From contig NZ_CALGYW010000024.1 of NCBI RefSeq assembly GCF_937934665.1, positions 1 through 31,855 on the forward strand: a stretch of DNA of 31,855 nucleotides, given 5' to 3'. Below are positions 21,001-28,299 of this stretch, piece after piece. Positions within the stretch are counted from its first letter, which is position 1. Each line of letters starts with the position of its first letter. The notes below the pieces were generated by a model. That model saw only the letters and a list, made by a program, of their open reading frames with translations. It was not told the origin of the DNA and did no database searches. The position numbers and the translations under genes were made by a program. The stretch is from an uncultured Anaerococcus sp. (GTDB taxonomy: Bacteria; Bacillota; Clostridia; Tissierellales; Peptoniphilaceae).

Positions 21001-22932
21001 ATGGATAAAATAATTTTGGACAGTAGATATGAGATTATAAAAGAAATAGGCGTAGGTGGCATGGCCAAGGTCTACAAGGCCAAAGACAGGCTTCTTGGTA
21101 GATTTGTAGCCATAAAGATTTTAAAGGACCAATACGCTGAAGATGACGAATTTTCAAAGAAATTTAACAACGAAGCCCAATCAGCAGCCAGGCTTTCTCA
21201 TATAAATATTGTAAATGTATACGATATTGGAAAAGACATGCTAAATGGCAAGCTTATCCAATATATAGTTATGGAATATGTAGAAGGGGAGACTCTCAAA
21301 GATTTAATAGTCAGAAAAAAGATTTTAGAAAATCATGATATTATCGACTATTCAACCCAAATCGCCCAAGCCTTAAAAAGTGCCCACGCTTCTGGCATAG
21401 TCCACAGGGACATCAAACCACAAAATATTTTGATAGATAAGTACGGTCTTTGTAAGGTAACTGATTTTGGGATAGCAAGAGTTTCATCAAATGCTACTAT
21501 TACCTATACAAGTTCTATTTTAGGCACTGTTCACTACATTTCACCAGAGCAGGCCAAGGGCAAGATTGTAGACTTAAAATCTGACCTTTACTCACTGGGA
21601 GCTGTCATGTATGAGATGGCCACAGGCAGGTTACCTTTTGATGCAGATAATTCAGTAGGTATAGCTGTTATGCACATCCAGGATGATCCTATCCCACCAA
21701 GGGAGATAAATCCCAACCTTTCTAAACATCTAAATTATATAATAATGAGGTTATTAAAAAAAGATCCTACAGAAAGATTTCAAGACGCAGAGGAATTAAT
21801 AGAGGCCCTAGATGATGAGTCTTTAGTCAAAGGTGAGGATGCTTTTGAAGATACAGCAAGGATTCCTATAGTAGTACCTAAAAAAGAAAGCTATAACCAA
21901 CCTATCGAAGAAGATAGGGAAGCGGTTTATGTATCTACAGGAGAAGAAAAGCCCCCTAAGGAAAATAAGAAAAAACCTATAAAAATATGGCCTTTAGTCC
22001 TTCTAGCCCTTATCTTAGTAGTAGCAGTATATCTCTTCTCTACAAGAAGTGGAAGTGATGAAATAGAAGTGCCTACAGTTGTAAATCTCACAGAAGATCA
22101 GGCAGTTAGCCAGCTTGAAAAACGTGGCTTTAGGGCAAATATATCAAGGTATGCAGAAAGCGATGAATACGAGAAGGGCAAGGTAATGAGCCAAGACCCT
22201 GAGGCATCGAGTAAGGCTAAAAAAGGACTTATAGTAAACTTGGTTATTTCATCGGGTAGGGAAGTTGTTGTTCCCCAGCTAAAGAATATGAACCTAAGTC
22301 AGGCTGAAGAAACCCTAAAAGACCTAGGACTAAAGATAGGAACAACATCAACAGACTATTCAAATACGGTAGAAAAAGACCTAGTAATTAGACAAGAGCC
22401 ATCATATGGAGCATCCGTCCAGTCAGGTTCTGAGGTAAACCTAGTTATATCTGTTGGCAAAGAAGATACCACAGAAATAATCAAGGTAGGAAATTACCTA
22501 GGTATGAGTGAGCAAGATGCCATAGCTACTGCTAGAAATAATTCTTTAATGGTAAGAAATGTAGACTACCAATACTCATCAAATACCCAGAAAGGCCTTG
22601 TTATGAGCCAATCTATAGGAGCTGGTACTGAAGTTGCTGAAAATTCTGCCATAGACTTTGTAGTAAGTCTTGGTGAAGAAGAAAAGCCACCAAACCCTGA
22701 TAGGGAAGTAGAAATCAGACTAAATGTAGTAACTGATAAGGAAAACTACAATGTCAAGGTATATAAGGTAGATGAAAATGGCAATAGAAGCGACCTTCTA
22801 TACAATGACTACCATACTGATGCTGATCTAGATGAAGAAGGAGTCTTATCTCTTAAGTTTATGTCTATTTCTGGTACTAGTGTAGAAGTCCTAGTGGATG
22901 AGGAATCTTACGGAGTATATCAGGTTAACTAA
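21001..22932 (+). CDS. prkC: PASTA Ser/Thr protein kinase PrkC
   Basis: A 643-residue membrane kinase that senses cell-wall fragments and controls growth, division and dormancy in Firmicutes. The kinase domain covers about 10-270: GVGGMAKVY (17-25), catalytic Lys39, HRDIKPQN (135-142) with Asp137, and DFG (155-157). An activation loop rich in Ser and Thr and SPEQAKG follow. A linker leads to one membrane helix (about 329-346). Three extracellular PASTA repeats lie at about 354-418, 419-486 and 492-557, followed by a beta-rich C-terminal region (568-643). That last part corresponds in place to the Ig-like domain of B. subtilis and S. aureus PrkC. It shares one base with the rsgA start. Confidence 0.96.
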   Translation: MDKIILDSRYEIIKEIGVGGMAKVYKAKDRLLGRFVAIKILKDQYAEDDEFSKKFNNEAQSAARLSHINIVNVYDIGKDMLNGKLIQYIVMEYVEGETLKDLIVRKKILENHDIIDYSTQIAQALKSAHASGIVHRDIKPQNILIDKYGLCKVTDFGIARVSSNATITYTSSILGTVHYISPEQAKGKIVDLKSDLYSLGAVMYEMATGRLPFDADNSVGIAVMHIQDDPIPPREINPNLSKHLNYIIMRLLKKDPTERFQDAEELIEALDDESLVKGEDAFEDTARIPIVVPKKESYNQPIEEDREAVYVSTGEEKPPKENKKKPIKIWPLVLLALILVVAVYLFSTRSGSDEIEVPTVVNLTEDQAVSQLEKRGFRANISRYAESDEYEKGKVMSQDPEASSKAKKGLIVNLVISSGREVVVPQLKNMNLSQAEETLKDLGLKIGTTSTDYSNTVEKDLVIRQEPSYGASVQSGSEVNLVISVGKEDTTEIIKVGNYLGMSEQDAIATARNNSLMVRNVDYQYSSNTQKGLVMSQSIGAGTEVAENSAIDFVVSLGEEEKPPNPDREVEIRLNVVTDKENYNVKVYKVDENGNRSDLLYNDYHTDADLDEEGVLSLKFMSISGTSVEVLVDEESYGVYQVN

Positions 22933-23801
22933 TGATTGGAAAAATAATTAAAAGTCAAAAAGAATTATATTATGTTGATACCAAAGATAATGTCTATATG
23001 GCCAAGGCCAGGGGCAATTTTAGGGTAAAAAATAAGAAACCCCTGGTTGGGGACAATGTCGAAATAGAAGTTTTAGAGGATAATAAAGCCTATATAACAA
23101 AACTTCTAAATCGAAAAAATGAGATAAAAAGACCAAATATCGCAAATATTGACCAACTTTTGGTCTTTGTAACCATAAATGACCCACCCCTAAATCTTTA
23201 TAACTTAGATAAGTACCTGGCAATGTGTGAGTACCTGAGTATTTCTGTAACCATTATCCTAACAAAGATAGACCTAGCTTTAAGCGAAGAAATAGAAAAC
23301 CTAGCTGGTATATATAAAAATATTGGCTATGATGTTCTTTTAATTGATAATTACAAGGATTTTCCAAAAGATAAAATAGAAGAAATTCTAAGAGGCAAGA
23401 CCTCTGCTGTATCGGGTGCATCTGGTGTTGGCAAATCAACCTTTTTATCAAACCTTATTGATCAAAAGATAGAAATAGGAGATATAAGCCAAAAATCTAA
23501 AAGAGGCAAAAATACCACCCGTCATACAGAAATTTTTAAGCTTGGAAAAGATACCTTTATCTTTGATACCCCAGGCTTTGATTCCTTTGACCTAGACTTT
23601 TTAGAAGATGAAAATGACTTAAAAAATACCTTTGTAGAACTAAGGGATAGGGCTTGTAAGTTTAAAGACTGCAACCACATCAATGAACCATCCTGTAGGG
23701 TCAAGGAAGATTTGACAGAAGGGAAAATTTCAAAAACACGTTATAAAAACTATGTCCAATTATTCGAAGAATTAAAACAAAGGAGACTTAATAAATGGTA
23801 A
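22932..23801 (+). CDS. rsgA: ribosome small-subunit GTPase RsgA
   Basis: A 289-residue circularly permuted GTPase for late 30S maturation. An N-terminal OB domain (about 1-65) is followed by the G4 motif TKID (111-114), G1 GASGVGKST (162-170), a G2 region near KNTTRHTE (193-200) and G3 DTPG (212-215). This order shows the permutation. The C-terminal zinc site uses Cys242, Cys247, His249 and Cys255. Its ATG shares one base with the prkC TAA. In Firmicutes PrkC is known to phosphorylate this protein, which fits the adjacency. It overlaps rpe by 7 nt. Confidence 0.96.
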   Translation: MIGKIIKSQKELYYVDTKDNVYMAKARGNFRVKNKKPLVGDNVEIEVLEDNKAYITKLLNRKNEIKRPNIANIDQLLVFVTINDPPLNLYNLDKYLAMCEYLSISVTIILTKIDLALSEEIENLAGIYKNIGYDVLLIDNYKDFPKDKIEEILRGKTSAVSGASGVGKSTFLSNLIDQKIEIGDISQKSKRGKNTTRHTEIFKLGKDTFIFDTPGFDSFDLDFLEDENDLKNTFVELRDRACKFKDCNHINEPSCRVKEDLTEGKISKTRYKNYVQLFEELKQRRLNKW

Positions 23802-24454
23802 GACTATCACCATCAATACTTTCTGCAAACTTTGCAAATTTACAAAAAGATTTAGATGAAACCAAGGATTTAGGCCTAGAGATGATCCATATCGATGTAA
23901 TGGATGGAAGCTTTGTACCAAATATTTCCTTTGGTTTTAAGATAATTTCTGATATCAGGGATAAAAATGACTACTTCTTTGATACCCACCTAATGATTGA
24001 AGAACCAATAAGATATATTGACCAATTTAAAAAGGCAGGCTGTGATAGGATAACAGTCCATTATGAGGCCTGTGAAGACCTAAGAGGCACACTAGAGGCT
24101 ATCAAAGAAGCTGGTATGGAAGTAGGCCTTACAGCCAAGCCTGAAACAGATCCAAAGCTTCTTTTAGAATACTTTAACCTAATAGATTCAGTATTAGTAA
24201 TGAGTGTAAGACCTGGTTTTGGTGGACAAAAGTTTATGCCAGAAAGTAAAGAGGCCATGGCCCTTTACAGAAAATATATAGACGAAAATAAGCTCGATAT
24301 AAAAATCCAAGTTGACGGAGGTATAAAAACTGCCAATGTAAAAGAGGTCTTAGGCCTAGGTGTGGATGAAATTGTTGCAGGCTCTGATGTTTTCGCCAAA
24401 GATATTAAAACTCAGATAAAGGCCTATCACGAGATTTTTAAAGATTACGAATAA
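23795..24454 (+). CDS. rpe: ribulose-phosphate 3-epimerase
   Basis: A 219-residue TIM-barrel enzyme of the pentose phosphate pathway. Motifs are LSPSILSANFANL at the start, HIDVMDGSFVPN, DTHLMI, VMSVRPGFGGQKFMP and QVDGGIK, covering the metal and catalytic residues. The ATG overlaps the rsgA stop by 7 nt. It is the last gene of the def-rpe operon and a strong terminator follows. The thiN (thiamin pyrophosphokinase) gene that often comes next in Clostridia is not here. Confidence 0.96.
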   Translation: MVRLSPSILSANFANLQKDLDETKDLGLEMIHIDVMDGSFVPNISFGFKIISDIRDKNDYFFDTHLMIEEPIRYIDQFKKAGCDRITVHYEACEDLRGTLEAIKEAGMEVGLTAKPETDPKLLLEYFNLIDSVLVMSVRPGFGGQKFMPESKEAMALYRKYIDENKLDIKIQVDGGIKTANVKEVLGLGVDEIVAGSDVFAKDIKTQIKAYHEIFKDYE

Positions 24455-24460
24455 ATTTAC

Positions 24461-24506
24461 AAAAAATATCCGTTCTGTAAGGAAACCTACAAAACGGATA
24501 TTTTTT
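24461..24506. terminator. bidirectional terminator between rpe and rpmB
   Basis: AAAAAATATCCGTT (24461-24474) and AACGGATATTTTTT (24493-24506) form a perfect 14-bp stem, with an inner partial helix GTAAGG/CCTAC. The A tract on the left and T tract on the right let it act on both strands, mainly ending rpe on the plus strand. Confidence 0.88.
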
Positions 24507-24511
24507 CAATT

Positions 24512-24536
24512 AAAAAACTGACCACAAGGCCAGTTT
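24512..24536 (-). terminator. rpmB terminator (minus strand)
   Basis: On the minus strand AAACTG and CAGTTT pair, with an inner CC/GG, around a TTGT loop. A T run follows (complement of the A run from 24512). It lies 35 nt after the rpmB stop. Confidence 0.7.
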
Positions 24537-24570
24537 AAAAATTTTTAATTTAGTACTAAACTAAAAAAGC

Positions 24571-24759
24571 TTAAGCTTTTTCTACTTTTCCACTTTTAAT
24601 ACATTTTGTACAAGCATTAATAGTTTTTGGAGTGCCATCAACAACAGCTTTTATCTTGTGCACGTTTGCTTTAAAAGTTCTGTTAATTTGTCTATGTGAG
24701 AATGTTACAGACTTACCACTTGCTGTACCTTTGCCACATATATCGCATGCTCTTGCCAT
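24571..24759 (-). CDS. rpmB: 50S ribosomal protein L28
   Basis: A 62-residue protein beginning MARACDICGKGTASGKSVTF, typical of bacterial L28. Four cysteines (5, 8, 50, 53) form the zinc-binding C+ version. The ATG has a very strong Shine-Dalgarno (GGAGGTG) on the minus strand. It is the only minus-strand gene in the window, converging on rpe and diverging from murB, with its own promoter and terminator. Location next to rsgA-rpe is a common Firmicutes arrangement. Confidence 0.97.
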   Translation of the reverse strand: MARACDICGKGTASGKSVTFSHRQINRTFKANVHKIKAVVDGTPKTINACTKCIKSGKVEKA

Positions 24760-24789
24760 AATTACACCTCCTCCTTATTCATCTTTATT

Positions 24790-24818
24790 ATTCTACCAAA
24801 GTTTTATTAAAATTACAA
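24790..24818 (-). promoter_or_regulatory. rpmB promoter (minus strand)
   Basis: Read on the minus strand: -35 TTGTAA (24818-24813), a 17-bp spacer, and -10 TAGAAT (24795-24790) preceded by TGG, an extended -10. Confidence 0.65.
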
Positions 24819-24858
24819 ATTTTTAGCTAAGATTTTTAAGAGAGATTTATAAGCGAAA

Positions 24859-24867
24859 TGGTATAGT
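24859..24867 (+). promoter_or_regulatory. murB promoter, extended -10
   Basis: TGGTATAGT is an extended -10 about 30 bp before the murB ATG. No convincing -35 is present. It is divergent from the rpmB promoter, about 60 bp away. Confidence 0.5.
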
Positions 24868-24897
24868 AATATAGAATAAAAATAAAAAGGAGAAACT

Positions 24898-25797
24898 ATG
24901 GACTATAAATCTCTTTATAATAATAAAAATTTTACCCATATAGACTTTGATAAAGATTTAAAAACTTTTACAACTTTTGGTATAGGAGGCCCAGCAGATG
25001 TTCTTGCAAGGCCAACTAGCATAGATGAATTAGAAAAACTATTAAAATTTAATCACGAAAATAAAATAAAAACTTTTATTATTGGCAAGGGCTCAAACCT
25101 CCTTGTATCTGATAAGGGTATAAGAGGATGTGTTATTATACTTGCTGATAATTTTGATGAAGTAACTATAGAAGAGGACTACCTAACAGCTCTAGCAGGT
25201 GCTTCTTTAACAAACGCCAGCCTTGCTGCTATAAGGGCAGGTCTTGCTGGTATGGAAGAGATATCAGGTATACCTGGCTCTGTTGGGGGAGCTGTAGCTA
25301 TGAATGCAGGCGCCTACGGTGGAGAAATAAAAGACATAGCAGTAGAGATAAAGGCCTTTGACTTTGAGGGCAATCTTTATACTTATAAAAACGATGAGAT
25401 GAATTTCTCCTATAGGCATTCTAGGATATTTGATGATGATCTGATTGTTGTTAGCGCTAAATTTAAACTCAAAAAAGGTGATAAAGATCTTATAACAGAA
25501 AAATACCTAGACTATAAAAATAGACGCGAAACCAAGCAACCCCTTGATAAAAAGTCAGCTGGTTCAACCTTTAAAAGACCAGTAGGCTCTTATGCATCAA
25601 AGCTAATTGATGAATGTGGTCTTAGAGGTTTTAGAGAAGGTGACTGCCAGGTTAGTGAAAAACACTGCGGCTTTATTATAAATAGGGATGAGGCAACTTG
25701 CGAAGAAATGCTAGAATTTATCAACCATGTTTCTAGCATAGTTAAGGAAAAAACAGGTTTTGTTTTAGAGCGAGAGGTAAAACTAGTCGGAGAATAA
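24898..25797 (+). CDS. murB: UDP-N-acetylenolpyruvoylglucosamine reductase MurB
   Basis: A 299-residue FAD enzyme that completes UDP-MurNAc for peptidoglycan. Motifs are NTLGIGG-like TTFGIGGPAD (25-34), GKGSNLLVSDKG (63-74), GIPGSVGGAVAMNAGAYGGE (124-143), FSYRHS (170-175), SAGSTFKRP (220-228) with the proton-donor Ser223, and LIDECGLRG (236-244). Length is typical. The ATG has AAGGAG upstream and follows an extended -10. It starts the murB-rapZ-phosphatase-whiA operon. Confidence 0.96.
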   Translation: MDYKSLYNNKNFTHIDFDKDLKTFTTFGIGGPADVLARPTSIDELEKLLKFNHENKIKTFIIGKGSNLLVSDKGIRGCVIILADNFDEVTIEEDYLTALAGASLTNASLAAIRAGLAGMEEISGIPGSVGGAVAMNAGAYGGEIKDIAVEIKAFDFEGNLYTYKNDEMNFSYRHSRIFDDDLIVVSAKFKLKKGDKDLITEKYLDYKNRRETKQPLDKKSAGSTFKRPVGSYASKLIDECGLRGFREGDCQVSEKHCGFIINRDEATCEEMLEFINHVSSIVKEKTGFVLEREVKLVGE

Positions 25798-25800
25798 AAG

Positions 25801-26649
25801 ATGAAATTAAAGATAATTACAGGCCTTTCAGGATCAGGTAAGACAACAGCCCTAAGGGCCTATGAAGATTTGGGGTATTATGCTATGGACAATGCACCAG
25901 CTTATTTGGTGGAAAAATTCATTGAGCTTAATAACTACCAGGAAAAGCCAATAGAAAAAATGGCTGTTGTTATAGACTTTAGGTCATTTTCTGTAGATAA
26001 TGACATATGTAGGTCCATAAAAAACTTAAAAAAAGCCAATGAAGATACTGAAATTATCTTTATCTATTGTAATGATGAAATTATTCAAAAAAGATATAAT
26101 GAGCTTAGAAGACCCCATCCTCTAGGAGAATACGGGAATGTAACAGATGGGATTGAAAAAGAAAAAAATCTTCTAAGGCCGATTAGGGACATATCTGATA
26201 AGGTAATAGACACAAGTAACTACAAAATAGCAGACCTAAGGCAAGTAATAGAGTCAAGTACTGTGAAATCTAACAATATGATAATTAACCTTATATCCTT
26301 TGGCTATAAATATGGAGTTAGTGCTGATTTTGATTTTGTTTTTGATATGAGATTTGTCCCAAATCCATTCTATAAGCCAGATCTAAAAAAATTAAATGGT
26401 ACAAATGAAAAACTAGCCGCCTACCTAGACCAGTTTGATATTATAAAAGACTTTGAAGAAAGGGTATATGGCCTTATAACCAGCCTTCTTGACTCTTATA
26501 ACAAGCAAGGAAAAAATATCATAACCATAGCCTTTGGTTGTACAGGCGGCCAGCATAGGTCTGTCTATATGGTAGAAAAAATGTATGAAAGAATGAAAGA
26601 TGATGATTATATACTGATTAAGAGACACAGAGAAAAGGATAAGTGGTAA
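25801..26649 (+). CDS. rapZ: RapZ/YvcJ nucleotide-binding protein
   Basis: A 282-residue P-loop protein; Walker A is GLSGSGKT (8-15), and the AMDNAPAYLVEKF segment follows. A conserved RRPHPL segment and the C-terminal GCTGGQHRSVYMVEKM are clear RapZ/YvcJ family marks. In E. coli RapZ controls GlmY/GlmZ and amino-sugar synthesis; in Bacillus YvcJ has GTPase activity and affects competence. A place next to murB fits a cell-wall precursor role. It starts 3 nt after murB and ends 1 nt before the phosphatase gene. The usual third partner, yvcK, is missing. Confidence 0.94.
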   Translation: MKLKIITGLSGSGKTTALRAYEDLGYYAMDNAPAYLVEKFIELNNYQEKPIEKMAVVIDFRSFSVDNDICRSIKNLKKANEDTEIIFIYCNDEIIQKRYNELRRPHPLGEYGNVTDGIEKEKNLLRPIRDISDKVIDTSNYKIADLRQVIESSTVKSNNMIINLISFGYKYGVSADFDFVFDMRFVPNPFYKPDLKKLNGTNEKLAAYLDQFDIIKDFEERVYGLITSLLDSYNKQGKNIITIAFGCTGGQHRSVYMVEKMYERMKDDDYILIKRHREKDKW

Positions 26650-26650
26650 G

Positions 26651-27367
26651 ATGAAATATTTAAAACGTATAGATTTAGAAAATATTAAAAACTTAAGAGA
26701 TTTAGGAGGGGTACCAACCTTTGATAAAAGATCAACAAAGTGGCACGAGTATTTCAGGGCAGCAAGCCTAGACGATGTGAAAGATATAGATATAAGTGAC
26801 TTAAAAGACTTAAATATTTCAACAATAATTGATTTAAGAAGGGAAAATGAAATTGACTTTAAGTCAGAAAGTCATAAAAAAATAAAGGATAACTTTGACT
26901 ACCACCACATATCCCTAGCTCCAGATAAGGAATTTAGAAAAGAAGAAATTGAAAAGATTATATCTGGAAAATTATCTGTAGGCCAATCTTACAGAAATTT
27001 AATTGATCACTACGAGGCTGTAAGAGAAATTGTAAAAGCACTTGCCAATGCCGAAGGTTCAGCCCTTTTTCACTGCCAAGAAGGCAAGGATAGGACAGGG
27101 ATTGTATCGATGATAATTATGGGCCTTGCAGACGTGCCTAGGGGAGATATCATAGCAGACTATGAGACATCCTCTGCCCACCTAGGCTACATAGAAAGGT
27201 ACGGTGAAGACGAGCCTTATTCTATATTTAGGATTACTGACCCATATTATATGAAAGAAGCCTACGATTATGTAATTAGAAAGTACGATAGTTTTGAAGA
27301 CTACCTACTTTATACCAAGGCTGATCCTAAAGATATAAAAAATCTTAGGAGAAGGATTAGAGACTAG
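26651..27367 (+). CDS. protein tyrosine/dual-specificity phosphatase family protein
   Basis: A 238-residue cytosolic protein of the Y_phosphatase3 (LipA/DSP-like) family. NLRDLGG (14-20) and DLRRENE (61-67) are the family's N-terminal marks. The catalytic loop HCQEGKDRTG (141-150) holds nucleophile Cys142 and Arg148 of the Cx5R motif. Targets may be protein phosphotyrosine, phosphoinositides or other phosphates; this cannot be decided from sequence. It begins 1 nt after rapZ and ends 1 nt before whiA, so it replaces yvcK in an otherwise conserved operon. I find no signal peptide, in contrast to secreted members. Confidence 0.85.
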   Translation: MKYLKRIDLENIKNLRDLGGVPTFDKRSTKWHEYFRAASLDDVKDIDISDLKDLNISTIIDLRRENEIDFKSESHKKIKDNFDYHHISLAPDKEFRKEEIEKIISGKLSVGQSYRNLIDHYEAVREIVKALANAEGSALFHCQEGKDRTGIVSMIIMGLADVPRGDIIADYETSSAHLGYIERYGEDEPYSIFRITDPYYMKEAYDYVIRKYDSFEDYLLYTKADPKDIKNLRRRIRD

Positions 27368-27368
27368 T

Positions 27369-28271
27369 ATGAGTTTTTCCCAAAGATGCAAGAAAGAGCT
27401 TTTGAGAAAAGAACCTCTTGACCTTAAGGGAGAACTTATTTCCCTGGCTTACTTTATAGGATCTATCAGGATTTCTGCTTCAGGTTTTAATGTAATTTTT
27501 AAAACTGATTCTAATCAAAAAGCCAGATACATTTATAAATTGATAGCAGACTTATATGAATATTCGCCGACTTTTGAAATCCAAGACAATCCTGATAAGA
27601 AAAACAAGAGGGACTATGTAGTAATAGTAGAAGATGCGGATGTGTCAGATAAGTTAATAGCCCTAATGAACCAAGGCTTTATAGAAAATTATGAAAATAT
27701 AGATGAAGTAAGCCTAGATCAAATCAAAGGTTTTTTAAAAATTGCCTTTATCTTTAGGGGTTCTGTAAATGATCCTCAAAGAGGTTATAACTTAGAAATT
27801 GTTGGCAAAAACCTTAACGAAGCAAGGCTTATCAGAGATTCTATGGATGCCTTTAACCTAAATGCCAAATTAAGTCAAAGATCTGAGTATAATATCATTT
27901 ATCTGAAGGATTCTGATAAGATATCTGATTTTTTGGTAGTTATAGGTGCCATGCAGTCGCTTTTTGAACTAGAAAATGTTAGAGCGATGAAGTCTATAAG
28001 AAATGATGTAAATAGGATAAATAATTTTGATAATGCCAATATCGATAGAACAGTAAAGGCAGCCATGGCCCAGGTTGATGCTATAAATAAAACCATAGCT
28101 CGAGGTAGTTTTGAAGAACTTGATGAATTAAGCCAAAAAATTGGCAAGCTTCGCCTTGAAAATCCCTACCTTTCCTTAGATGAATTAGGTGAGATGTTAG
28201 ATCCTCCCCTTACTAAGGCCAAGGTCAACTATAGATTGCAAAAGTTTATCAAACTAGCAAAAGATTTGTGA
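27369..28271 (+). CDS. whiA: WhiA-family DNA-binding protein
   Basis: A 300-residue protein combining LAGLIDADG-like homing-endonuclease-type halves (N-terminal, with LISLAYFIGSIRIS and FLKIAFIFRGSVNDP) and a C-terminal helix-turn-helix (about 255-297, SLDELGEMLDPPLTKAKVNYRLQKF read in parts). In Bacillus it influences division and chromosome segregation; in Streptomyces, sporulation. The ATG is 1 nt after the phosphatase stop. A hairpin covers its last codons and stop. Confidence 0.94.
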   Translation: MSFSQRCKKELLRKEPLDLKGELISLAYFIGSIRISASGFNVIFKTDSNQKARYIYKLIADLYEYSPTFEIQDNPDKKNKRDYVVIVEDADVSDKLIALMNQGFIENYENIDEVSLDQIKGFLKIAFIFRGSVNDPQRGYNLEIVGKNLNEARLIRDSMDAFNLNAKLSQRSEYNIIYLKDSDKISDFLVVIGAMQSLFELENVRAMKSIRNDVNRINNFDNANIDRTVKAAMAQVDAINKTIARGSFEELDELSQKIGKLRLENPYLSLDELGEMLDPPLTKAKVNYRLQKFIKLAKDL

Positions 28272-28287
28272 GAACAAGTCTTTTTTT
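28260..28287 (+). terminator. hairpin with T run overlapping the whiA stop
   Basis: AAAGATTTG (28260-28268) pairs with CAAGTCTTT (28275-28283), with one T-G wobble. The loop TGAGAA holds the whiA TGA, and T residues continue to 28287. Only 12 nt separate it from the dnaE ATG. It is probably a weak or attenuating terminator; no separate dnaE promoter was found. Confidence 0.55.
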
Positions 28288-28299
28288 AAAGGAGTAACT

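Noticed and set aside
22069..22680. Repeated sequence blocks in prkC
   Set aside because: These are three diverged PASTA domains, not a DNA repeat.
22702..22932. Extra C-terminal region of PrkC as a novel domain
   Set aside because: B. subtilis and S. aureus PrkC have an Ig-like domain in the same place, so it is probably the known element.
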